Origin: Candidatus Protoclostridium gallicola
GTDB taxonomy: Bacteria > Bacillota > Clostridia > Christensenellales > Pumilibacteraceae
Reading direction: 5' to 3'
Assembly (NCBI GenBank): GCA_904387375.1
Contig: CAJFLE010000008.1
Location: 124,001 to 188,000, forward strand
DNA: 64,000 nt
Part shown: in pieces, positions 47,163 through 55,714 of the stretch
Layout of the letters: each line of letters begins with the position of its first letter
How positions within the stretch are numbered: the first letter of the stretch is position 1
Translations under genes and position numbers: made by a program
The notes under the pieces: model-generated
The model's database searches: none
Told to the model about the DNA's origin: nothing
The model's input: only the letters and a program-made list of their open reading frames with translations

Positions 47163-48494
47163 TCATTTCGGCGGAATCGGAATCATTATATCGACGGAAA
47201 AGACGTTGTCCGCCCACGACATGCGCATTTCCCCGCCGTACCTTTCCACGAGATACCTGATACTGCGCACGCCGAAGCCGTGATACTGCTTGTTCTGCTT
47301 TCTCGTCAGCGGCAGGCCGTCGTCGAACTCCGGCGGCCTGGAACAATAATTGTGGATATGTATGACAAGCATCTGCCTTTCCCTGCGCACGTTGAGGCTG
47401 ATGATGCGCTTGTCCTCGTCCTCGGCGACTACCGCCTCGACGGCGTTGTCTATGAGATTGCCGAACAGCGACGAAATGTCCGCGGGCTTCATGCAGCCGA
47501 GCGCGTCGCCGTCGACTATGTACGTGAACGAAACGGACTTGCCCGTTATCGTCGGATACACGTTCATTATGATGAGGTCGAAGACCTCGTTGCCCGTTTT
47601 GACGAGCGAATCGTATATCGTGAACGAATCGTACAAACTCTTTATGATCTCCTTCTTGTCCTCCGAGTCGCTGTTTTCCAGCCTGCCCAGCTGGTATTTC
47701 AGGTCGTGGCACTTGATATTGATCATATCGACGGTGCTCTTGCTGAGCTCGTTCTTTCTGGCCTCCATCTTCAGCATCTGTTCGAGCGCGAGGTTATCCT
47801 CTTTAAGCTTGTTCTCCTTGAAATAGCCCATTTGCAGCCACAGGCACAGCGTGCAGCCGAACAGCGCGTATACCGAGCAGATTATGCTTGTCGTGAAAGA
47901 ATTCACGGGCGCGCCCATGCCGTAAGACTTCATGATATTGAGCACCATGCAGATGATGAGATTTATGGCGGACACGATCAGAACGCGCTTATCCGAATAG
48001 ACCATGCGGTTTTTTGCCAGCACCGGGCGCACGACAAGCAAAAAGATAAGAAAGATAAGAAAAAGCTTCAAGGCGATGTTGACGGCGAAAAGCCTCACCA
48101 TATAATCCAGCTGTATTCCCACTGCCGACAGAATGAACATGGGCACTGTCACGAAAATATTCGCGATATGCTCGACGGAATATCCCGCGATACACAGAAA
48201 GACGGCGTCGCGCAGCCCTATGCGCCAGCACAGCATGACCAGCGGCACGGACACGAAGAACATGACGGCGAAATATCCTATCTGAAAAAAGTAACGCATC
48301 AGATCGGAAAGGTAATTGTCTATAAACGCGGCGAAAAATCCGAAGCCGAATCCCGCCGCGGGATAGACGACGACGTACACGAGCAGGCGCAGCGGGAAAT
48401 ATCGTCTGCGCGGCCGGGTATACAGGAAAATCGTTTCGCTGGCAATCAGCGCGAGCAGATAAGTAAGCGAAGAAATCGGAATGGAAGGCATCAC
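47163..48494 (-). CDS. AgrC-like GHKL histidine kinase (HK3)
   Basis: INIKCHDLKYQLGRLE; FGNLIDNAVEAV; YHGFGVRSIRYLVERY; overlaps RR3 by 4 nt. Confidence 0.9.
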   Translation of the reverse strand: MMPSIPISSLTYLLALIASETIFLYTRPRRRYFPLRLLVYVVVYPAAGFGFGFFAAFIDNYLSDLMRYFFQIGYFAVMFFVSVPLVMLCWRIGLRDAVFLCIAGYSVEHIANIFVTVPMFILSAVGIQLDYMVRLFAVNIALKLFLIFLIFLLVVRPVLAKNRMVYSDKRVLIVSAINLIICMVLNIMKSYGMGAPVNSFTTSIICSVYALFGCTLCLWLQMGYFKENKLKEDNLALEQMLKMEARKNELSKSTVDMINIKCHDLKYQLGRLENSDSEDKKEIIKSLYDSFTIYDSLVKTGNEVFDLIIMNVYPTITGKSVSFTYIVDGDALGCMKPADISSLFGNLIDNAVEAVVAEDEDKRIISLNVRRERQMLVIHIHNYCSRPPEFDDGLPLTRKQNKQYHGFGVRSIRYLVERYGGEMRMSWADNVFSVDIMIPIPPK

Positions 48495-49204
48495 GCGCCT
48501 CCTTTTCCGATCCAGTTCATGAGGTCGTTCATAAACTCCTTGCGTCTCGGCCGCGCGAGCGGCAGCTCGTCGCCGCCCACGAACACCGACGTCTGCGTCG
48601 TTCTGTCCACATACCGCAGGTTCACCAGACAGCCGTTGATGCAGCGGGAAAAACTACCACCCCCCCCCAGTTCAGCCTCGACTTCGTGCAGAGAACCCCT
48701 GGCTCGGTATTCGCCGCGGGCGGTATGATATATCAGATAGTTGGAATTTTTCTCGATATAATATATATCCGTTTCGGCAAGGCGCACCGTTTCGGTGGAC
48801 GACACGTTTATCATGACCTGCCTGACGGTTCTGCCCGGCCGCACGAAAGCGCGTTTCAGGCAGTCCGCCACGCGGAAATACGAAATGGGCTTGATTACGT
48901 AATCGAGCGCCGCCACCTCGTAGCCGCGCAACGCGTACTGCACCATGTTGGTGACGAAAATTATGCATACGTACGGGTCGACGTCGCGCAGCTTATGCGC
49001 AACCTCGATGCCGCTGAGTATGGGCATTTCAATGTCCAGAAATACGACGTCCGCCTCCGGACGGTAATTGCTCAGAAAATCTATGCCGTCCTTGTACAAA
49101 CGGACGGAAATACTCTCCTTACGCTCCTCCACGAAACGCTCCACGCATTTTTTCAGCCTTTCGGCGTCCGCGGCGGAGTCCTCCACTATGCACACCTGTC
49201 TCAT
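48491..49204 (-). CDS. LytTR-family response regulator (RR3) containing a G9 homopolymer in the LytTR domain
   Basis: MRQVCIVEDSAADAERL; VFLDIEMPILSGIEV; EVEAELGGGGSFSRCINGCLVNLRYVD. Start reassigned to 49204 by RBS. Confidence 0.92.
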   Translation of the reverse strand: MRQVCIVEDSAADAERLKKCVERFVEERKESISVRLYKDGIDFLSNYRPEADVVFLDIEMPILSGIEVAHKLRDVDPYVCIIFVTNMVQYALRGYEVAALDYVIKPISYFRVADCLKRAFVRPGRTVRQVMINVSSTETVRLAETDIYYIEKNSNYLIYHTARGEYRARGSLHEVEAELGGGGSFSRCINGCLVNLRYVDRTTQTSVFVGGDELPLARPRRKEFMNDLMNWIGKGGA

Positions 49205-49322
49205 AATCCCCATCTCCTTTGTTTTGATTATTATATCACCGTTTCCCGTCCGGGTCAATCCCCCCCCGAAATATCGGCAGAAACGGCAAAAAGGGCGCCG
49301 CCGATACGGCGCCCCGCATGCC

Positions 49323-49988
49323 TTATGCCTGTTTCTTTTCTCTCAGTATACGCACGAACAACACCGTGTTCAGTGCGCACAGCGCCGCCGAAAATATCAT
49401 TTCGACGAGCAGTTTGATTCCGCCGTATGCCATGAAGTCATAGGTGCGGAAGCCGTACGGCTCCACGTGCGACAGCATGGAGAACACTATGATCGCGAAC
49501 CAGATCACCGTTATGAGTTCCACGGCCGCGACCGACACGGACAGATATTTCGCTATCGTGCGCGTTATATTCTTTTTAAGCGCCAGGTCGACAATATACG
49601 CCGCTATCATGAGCAGAGGGGTCACGAACAGAAATACGGTCAGTATCATGGTTATGACGCCCAGTCCGTCCGCCGCCGCGCTCGCTTCGGTGACGCCCAT
49701 GACGACGCGCCACTGCGCCGAGAACAGCTGCGCCGGAATAAAACCGGTGCTCAGATGCGACAGCGTATAGTCGAGACCGAAGAAGAAGCTGACTTTCGAC
49801 GTTCCGTCGCTCGCTCCGGACACGCCGACCCTGCCGTATCTCATGAAATGCTCCGCCCCGTTGCCGAGAGAATCCCAGATGATCAGCGGGAAGAACAGCG
49901 CGAACAGCAGGAGTACGCCGGAAACCGAAATAAGTGCGATTTTCAGTCTTTTGTTCACTTTTTCGGGGTTCTTGTTTTTTTCTTTCAT
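49323..49988 (-). CDS. Multi-TM membrane protein
   Basis: 221 aa with four hydrophobic segments, downstream of GH3-5/lipoprotein. Confidence 0.65.
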   Translation of the reverse strand: MKEKNKNPEKVNKRLKIALISVSGVLLLFALFFPLIIWDSLGNGAEHFMRYGRVGVSGASDGTSKVSFFFGLDYTLSHLSTGFIPAQLFSAQWRVVMGVTEASAAADGLGVITMILTVFLFVTPLLMIAAYIVDLALKKNITRTIAKYLSVSVAAVELITVIWFAIIVFSMLSHVEPYGFRTYDFMAYGGIKLLVEMIFSAALCALNTVLFVRILREKKQA

Positions 49989-50011
49989 ACAGACTCCTAA
50001 GCAACCGACGG

Positions 50012-50039
50012 CGGTACCGCGCGCATGCGCGCGGTACCG
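50012..50039. repeat. 28-bp perfect palindrome, intercistronic
   Basis: CGGTACCGCGCGCATGCGCGCGGTACCG between 50061 and 49988. Confidence 0.7.
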
Positions 50040-50060
50040 GACGTCACGGTTGCGTTTGTT

Positions 50061-50999
50061 TTATTCCTCTGCCGTCCATTGAGCCTTGACGGTCAGATCC
50101 CATGAAACCATCGTGTACTTGTCGCCGGCGTTTGCGGAAACGTTTTCGGAGGCGGCGATCTGCCAGCCGCCGAACACATATCCTTCGCGCGTGAATGTAC
50201 ATGCGGGCATCGTAACTTCCTCGCCCGATTTCGCGCTTATCGGAGCCTGCTCTCCATCTCCGCCGTTGGCATCGAACGTCAAAGTGAATTCGGGTTCGGC
50301 GGGCAGTGTTATCGAGGTACCGAACTCGTCGTTATACGCCTTGATAAGCTCGTATCTCGAAATATGGTTGCGGTGATATTTCAGGCTGCCGCCGCGGTCG
50401 GACTGATGCGAGAACGTCCAAGAGAAGCATCTCTCGTCGCTCGTATCGATTTCCACCGCCTCGTTCAGCGTTCTGCCGTCCTGGGTGACGAGCGTCATCT
50501 TGAGCGCGCCGCCGCTGTCCAGATCCCATGTGCCGGCAAGCGAGGAGTACATCGCTTTGCCCGTCGCTTCCGCCTCCCATGTCTTGTCGGCATAGAAGTG
50601 CGTGAACGCGGGGGTGGGACCGAGGTCGCCTTTGCCGGGCATGAAGAAGTTACCGGCGTTCTCGCAGTAACTCACCGCAAGCTCGACGCCCTGGAACACC
50701 GCGGTGAGCGTTATATCCGAGTTGCCCATTACGACCGTTTCGCCGTTCTCGTAGAAGTTGCCTTCCGAATCGTTCCAGCCGATCTGCACGCAGTGAGGCA
50801 TCGACGCGTCCGTCATCGCAGGGACGGTAAATTCCGCATACTGTTCGTATGAAGCGGTTTCGGGCAGCGTGCCCGTCGCGCCGTCGGGAAGCAGATAGGT
50901 CACTTTATATCCGCCGCCGCAGCCCGCAAAGACCGCAACGGACGCCGCCATCAGCGCTGCGACCGCAACGCATATCAAGAATGTTCTGATTTTTTTCAT
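50061..50999 (-). CDS. Lipoprotein with InlB B-repeat domains
   Basis: AASVAVFAGCGGGYKVTYLLPDGATG lipobox; FTLTFDANGGDGEQAPISAKSGEEVTMPACTFTREGYVFGGWQI..VKAQW. Confidence 0.8.
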   Translation of the reverse strand: MKKIRTFLICVAVAALMAASVAVFAGCGGGYKVTYLLPDGATGTLPETASYEQYAEFTVPAMTDASMPHCVQIGWNDSEGNFYENGETVVMGNSDITLTAVFQGVELAVSYCENAGNFFMPGKGDLGPTPAFTHFYADKTWEAEATGKAMYSSLAGTWDLDSGGALKMTLVTQDGRTLNEAVEIDTSDERCFSWTFSHQSDRGGSLKYHRNHISRYELIKAYNDEFGTSITLPAEPEFTLTFDANGGDGEQAPISAKSGEEVTMPACTFTREGYVFGGWQIAASENVSANAGDKYTMVSWDLTVKAQWTAEE

Positions 51000-51013
51000 T
51001 TTCCTCTCCTCCG

Positions 51014-53980
51014 TCAGTTATTCATCGCTCCGTGAGCTTTGCCGTCGCGCTTTTTCAGCACTACGGACACGACGATCATGGCGATGCCCGCGGCTGTGAG
51101 TACGGCAAAGACGACTATCAGCGTTATGAGGCCGACCTGCCACCAGGGCATGATTTCCACGACCCGCGCATTGGCGGACAGACCGTTCATTGCCGCGCTA
51201 CGGGACGAACCGTACAGCATTCTGTGAGCGGCTTCGACGAGAGCGTTGACGATTACGGGGTCGTTGCGGTAGAGGTCGCTGGTAAGCAGACCGTACGAGT
51301 ACGGGTTGAGCGTGGTGTGCAGCCACATCGTCGTACCGCCGAGCAGACCGTCGATGACGTCCTGATGGTCGACTTCGTACATATCCGTGACGATATTGCC
51401 TTCGAAGCCGCACTCGTTGTAGAGGAAGCCGAGCTGCGAGCCGTAGTGTTCGCCCGACCAAAGCATGCCTATGCGGTTGAACGAGTTCATGAAGCCCATT
51501 CCGCCGAACAGCGTCACCGTGTATTCGAAGCCGGGCAGATAGGTTTCGCGGATCGTCTGCTCGTTCGCCCAGGTGGCGATGCCGTGTCTGTGGTCTTCCT
51601 GATCGTTGAGGAAGTAGTGCTTGCAGAAGCATACGCTGCCCATTTCGGTCATGCCCTTGACGGCATATCCGCAAGCCATACCCGTGATGTAAGCGTCTTC
51701 AGAGAAGTATTCGCCGTTACGTCCGGAGTACGGAGAACGGTGGATGTTGGGGCTGAAACCGTAAAGTCCGACGGCCTTGACCGTGTCGGTGGACGCGTGC
51801 AGGTTCTGTTCGCCCTCGATAATGCCGATTCTGTACATTATATCGCTGTTGAACGTAGCCGCGCGCATGTCGCCGGACGGGAAGTCGGTGCCGAGCAATC
51901 CGGTAGCGGTGAACGGATTGACGCGGCCCATCGACGAATCCTGGTCGGTCTGCTGCAGTTTGCCCACGCTGCCGACCGCGCGCGAACCGTACCAGCAGTC
52001 CATAACCAGCGCGGCGGTTTCCTCGTAAGTCATCTGCTCGAGCAGTCTGTACCACATGGGATCGTCATAAGGCGTATCCATGAACATCGCGAGCGTAAGA
52101 CCGTTTCTGACGCCGAATTTGGGCATCTCGGTATTCGCCTGCTCCTCCGGATCCGCCACGTAAGTGACGGGACGGGCCTGATTGACCATGTCGTCGTTAT
52201 ACTTTACTCTGTACGTCTCGGTAGGCAGCGTCCCCTCCCAGTCGCTCCTCGAAACGTATGTGATGTCGTTGGTCTTGGACGCGGCCTCGTCCCTGTTGAG
52301 GTCGGCGACGTCGAAAAGGTTGACGACGTCCACGCCGGTGGCGTAAGACTTCGAGAAGATTTCGGTATCGCGCGAAGCCACGTTATAGGTATATACCAGA
52401 TCCGCATCGCCCGCGGCGTCCATCTTGCCGCCCGAAGTGCCGTAAGACTTCTTGGCGAGGATGTTGTTCACCGCGTCATGCGAGGAACCTGCGACCGTGA
52501 AGTAATAGTCGCCCTCGTCGAGGATATAGGTGCCCGCGCCGTTGGAGTCGTAAGTGCGCAGCTGCCACTTGGGAATGCTTATTTTGACGGTCTCGCTCTC
52601 GCCCGAACCGAGCGCTTCGGAGGTCTTGCCGAAACCGACCAGATTTACGGACGCCTGTTCGATGCCGTTGGTTTTTGCGTATTCGGTGTAAGGCTTCTGC
52701 AGATATATGAGCACCGAATGCTTGCCCGCGGGGCCGCTTTCGTTCTTGACGCTGACGCTGATTTCGAACTGTCCGTCGGCCTCGGTCACCGTGAAGCCGC
52801 TGTAAGACCAATCGGAGTACGACAGACCGTAGCCGAACGGATATGCGACATAACCGTCGTAATCGAATTCACCGGTCTTGGGCGTGCCCATGACGTAGTC
52901 TTCGTATCTCGTTTCGTAATACTTGTAGCCGAGATAAATGCCTTCCTGATAGACGACGCTGTCATCCCAGTCGTCGCCCTGCGGGTTATCGTTATACTCG
53001 TAATTGAGGCGTTTGACTTCGTCCACGAGGCTCGCCGTGGCGCCGGAAAGATCGCCGTCCACCGCGCCGTAGTTTTTCATGACCGGATTGTCCATATTGT
53101 TCATGTACACGGTATCCACCAGTCTGCCCGAAGGATTGACCGAGCCCTCGAGGATGTTGACGAGTCCCTCGGTGCCGTAATCCTTGCTTGCCTGACCCAT
53201 CCAGATGCAGGCGTCGATGCCGTACTGCGGATCGTTTATGAAATCGCCGTTAATCATATTGCTCGTGTTGATTATCACGAGTATTTTCTTGAACGCGCCC
53301 GAATCTTTGAGCGCTTTCACGCCCTTCATCATTTCGATCTCCGTGGTGGCTATATCGAGATAGTCGCCGTCGGGGAATTCGGTTGCATTCGCGGTATTGA
53401 GCGCCCAGCCGTTAGGATGCGCGCAGTCCGTGCCCTCGCCCGCGCGGCGGCCGAGCGTTATGATCGCCACGTCGCCCGACGCCGAGGATGCGGGAGCCGC
53501 CCATGCGGGCAGATTGACGGTCGTTCTCGCCGTCGATTTTGCGGCCGCATAGTAATCCCATACCTCTTCGTTCACGGTATATCCGGCCTCTTCAAGCTTC
53601 GTATTCAACGAAGTTATGTACTGAGGCCCGGCGTTGCCGAATACCGTGATGTTCTTATCCGAAGCCGTGAGCGGAAGCGCGCTCGCCTCGTTTTTGAGGA
53701 GCACGGTGCCCTCTTCGATAATGCTGCGGTAAAGATCCCTGCCGTCCTTAACGAGTTTCTCTTCCCCCGTCTGATCGTAAGTGTAGTCGCTCTTGAAGTA
53801 TTCGGTGTCGATGGTATCCTCGTCAACGCGCACGATGGTCGACGTTGCGGCATTGAGCATCGAGTTGATCGCCGGGGCGAAGTAGTTCGCGACGGCAGTG
53901 CCTATGATGAAAACCACCAATAAAAATGCGAACACTCCCGTCAGGATCGCCCATAAGAGCGTCTTTTTCAGAATTTTCAT
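51014..53980 (-). CDS. GH3-type glycoside hydrolase, permuted, TM at both ends (GH3-5)
   Basis: IEEGTVLLKNEASALPL; YPFGYGLSYSDW; FSPNIHRSPYSGRNGEYFSEDA; KHYFLNDQEDHR; NECGFEGNIVTDM. Confidence 0.93.
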   Translation of the reverse strand: MKILKKTLLWAILTGVFAFLLVVFIIGTAVANYFAPAINSMLNAATSTIVRVDEDTIDTEYFKSDYTYDQTGEEKLVKDGRDLYRSIIEEGTVLLKNEASALPLTASDKNITVFGNAGPQYITSLNTKLEEAGYTVNEEVWDYYAAAKSTARTTVNLPAWAAPASSASGDVAIITLGRRAGEGTDCAHPNGWALNTANATEFPDGDYLDIATTEIEMMKGVKALKDSGAFKKILVIINTSNMINGDFINDPQYGIDACIWMGQASKDYGTEGLVNILEGSVNPSGRLVDTVYMNNMDNPVMKNYGAVDGDLSGATASLVDEVKRLNYEYNDNPQGDDWDDSVVYQEGIYLGYKYYETRYEDYVMGTPKTGEFDYDGYVAYPFGYGLSYSDWSYSGFTVTEADGQFEISVSVKNESGPAGKHSVLIYLQKPYTEYAKTNGIEQASVNLVGFGKTSEALGSGESETVKISIPKWQLRTYDSNGAGTYILDEGDYYFTVAGSSHDAVNNILAKKSYGTSGGKMDAAGDADLVYTYNVASRDTEIFSKSYATGVDVVNLFDVADLNRDEAASKTNDITYVSRSDWEGTLPTETYRVKYNDDMVNQARPVTYVADPEEQANTEMPKFGVRNGLTLAMFMDTPYDDPMWYRLLEQMTYEETAALVMDCWYGSRAVGSVGKLQQTDQDSSMGRVNPFTATGLLGTDFPSGDMRAATFNSDIMYRIGIIEGEQNLHASTDTVKAVGLYGFSPNIHRSPYSGRNGEYFSEDAYITGMACGYAVKGMTEMGSVCFCKHYFLNDQEDHRHGIATWANEQTIRETYLPGFEYTVTLFGGMGFMNSFNRIGMLWSGEHYGSQLGFLYNECGFEGNIVTDMYEVDHQDVIDGLLGGTTMWLHTTLNPYSYGLLTSDLYRNDPVIVNALVEAAHRMLYGSSRSAAMNGLSANARVVEIMPWWQVGLITLIVVFAVLTAAGIAMIVVSVVLKKRDGKAHGAMNN

Positions 53981-54040
53981 TTTTTACCTCCTGTATATTT
54001 CCCGGTTCGTCGCCGCGCTGCCGGCTTGCGGGCGGCAAAA

Positions 54041-54069
54041 CAGGTATGCCACGGGTCGCGGCATACCTG
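54041..54069. repeat. Inverted repeat CAGGTATGCC-N9-GGCATACCTG upstream of GH3-5
   Basis: 10-bp perfect arms adjacent to minus-strand TATAAT (54071-54076). Confidence 0.6.
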
Positions 54070-54148
54070 CATTATAACACTGCTTTTGGGCTTTGGATTA
54101 TTTTTGTTACTTAACGCGGCAATACGGTTGCAACTTATCGCGCGTTTG

Positions 54149-54178
54149 CAATCCGTAACCGGAAAACGTCAATCCGTA
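54149..54178 (-). promoter_or_regulatory. Direct repeat CAATCCGTA x2, 21-bp period, upstream of GH3-5
   Basis: CAATCCGTA at 54149-54157 and 54170-54178. Confidence 0.45.
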
Positions 54179-54192
54179 CCGACGGCATAAAA

Positions 54193-54236
54193 ACGGAACG
54201 CGCCAAGCGGCATAAGCCTGACCTGACGCGTTCCGT
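54193..54236 (-). terminator. Terminator of the pst operon
   Basis: Minus strand ACGGAACGCG...CGCGTTCCGTTTTT. Confidence 0.7.
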
Positions 54237-54260
54237 ATTATAGAGTATGTGTGGGCTTGT

Positions 54261-54896
54261 TTACGCCGGCTTTTTGGTGCCGGTAACCACGTACGACGTC
54301 CATTCCGCGATATTGGTCGCGTGGTCGCCGATACGTTCGAGATACTTGCCGATCATGAGCAGATTGAGCAGATCCTCAACGTCGTATCCGGATTTAACCC
54401 AGTCGGACAGTTTGAGCTTGAGTTTATCGAATGCGGTGTCGACGGCGTCGTCGCGGGCGATGATCTTCTCCGCCCTGTCCAGATCGCGGCCGACGAAGGA
54501 TTCGAGCGCGCCGCGTATCATGAATTCGCAGTCAGCGGCCATTTCGTCAAGTTCCGGCACGTGTATTTCCGATTTGCACTTGCCGGCCGTTTCCGCAATG
54601 TCGCGCACCTGGTCGCCTATGCGTTCCATATCGACGACGATGTTCATGACGCTGACGATGAAGCGCATGTCCGAAGCGACGGGCTGCTGCGTGAGCAGAA
54701 GCAGGCTGCACAGCCTGTCTATCTCGTCCAGCTTGACGTCGGTGCGGCCTTCGACTTTTGTCGCGTCCCTGATGCTTTCGGCGCTGCGGGAAGCAATGGC
54801 CTCGCGCGCGTCCTTGAAACCGCTTATGATCAGCCCGCCCATTTTGCCGAGCAGATCCTCCAGCTCGCTGAGCTGCTGCATATAATGAGTTCTCAT
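54261..54896 (-). CDS. phoU: Phosphate signalling complex protein PhoU
   Basis: [54 protein letters not shown]. Confidence 0.95.
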   Translation of the reverse strand: MRTHYMQQLSELEDLLGKMGGLIISGFKDAREAIASRSAESIRDATKVEGRTDVKLDEIDRLCSLLLLTQQPVASDMRFIVSVMNIVVDMERIGDQVRDIAETAGKCKSEIHVPELDEMAADCEFMIRGALESFVGRDLDRAEKIIARDDAVDTAFDKLKLKLSDWVKSGYDVEDLLNLLMIGKYLERIGDHATNIAEWTSYVVTGTKKPA

Positions 54897-55714
54897 CCGA
54901 ACCTCCCTGAGATGTATCTTTCTGTTTCCGCCTTGACGGGCGCGGAGAATATCTGCTGCGTTTCTCCGTACTCGATTACTTCGCCGAGCAGGAAGAACGC
55001 CGTCTTATCCGATATACGCGCCGCCTGCTGCATGTTGTGAGTGACTATGACTATGGTGACAGACTTTTTCAGTTCGTCGCACAGCTCCTCGATTTTACCC
55101 GTGGAAATGGGGTCGAGCGCGCTCGTGGGTTCGTCCATGAGGAGTATCGCCGGATCCGCCGCCAGGGCGCGAGCGATGCACAGACGCTGCTGCTGTCCGC
55201 CGGACAGGCCGAGCGCCGATTTGTTGAGTCTGTCTTTCAGTTCGTCCCACATAGCGGCTTTACGGAGCGAGCTCTCGACTATGCCGTCGAGCGTCTTTTT
55301 GTCCCTGATGCCGAATATGCGCGGCGCATACGCTATATTGTCGTAAACGCTCTTCGGGAACGGATTGGGTTTCTGGAAGACCATTCCGACGTTTTTGCGG
55401 AGCATGGGGAGATTGACGCCGGGAGCGTATATGTCCTGGCCGCCTATCTCTATCTTGCCCGTTATTCTGCAACCCGGGACGAGATCGTTCATGCGGTTGA
55501 GTGACTTGAGCACCGTGCTTTTGCCGCAGCCCGAAGGCCCTATGAACGCAGTTATCTCTCCCTTCTTTATTTCCAGCGAAACGTCCTTGATGGCATGGAA
55601 CTGGGTATACCACAGATCCATGTGATCGATGTTTATGGCGACGTCGCGCGTGAAATCGAAATCTTTTACGCTGTTTTTAGTTTTATCTTTTCTTTCGGTT
55701 TTTTTGTTTTCCAT
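54893..55714 (-). CDS. pstB: Phosphate ABC transporter ATP-binding protein
   Basis: [56 protein letters not shown]. Confidence 0.97.
   Translation of the reverse strand: MENKKTERKDKTKNSVKDFDFTRDVAINIDHMDLWYTQFHAIKDVSLEIKKGEITAFIGPSGCGKSTVLKSLNRMNDLVPGCRITGKIEIGGQDIYAPGVNLPMLRKNVGMVFQKPNPFPKSVYDNIAYAPRIFGIRDKKTLDGIVESSLRKAAMWDELKDRLNKSALGLSGGQQQRLCIARALAADPAILLMDEPTSALDPISTGKIEELCDELKKSVTIVIVTHNMQQAARISDKTAFFLLGEVIEYGETQQIFSAPVKAETERYISGRFG

Noticed and set aside
51032-53923. 963-aa plus-strand ORF antisense to GH3-5
   Set aside because: Same reason; mirrors codon bias of the real gene. Other long antisense ORFs (5528-6568, 6998-8614, 23835-25337, 36676-38349, 40143-41453) were rejected likewise.
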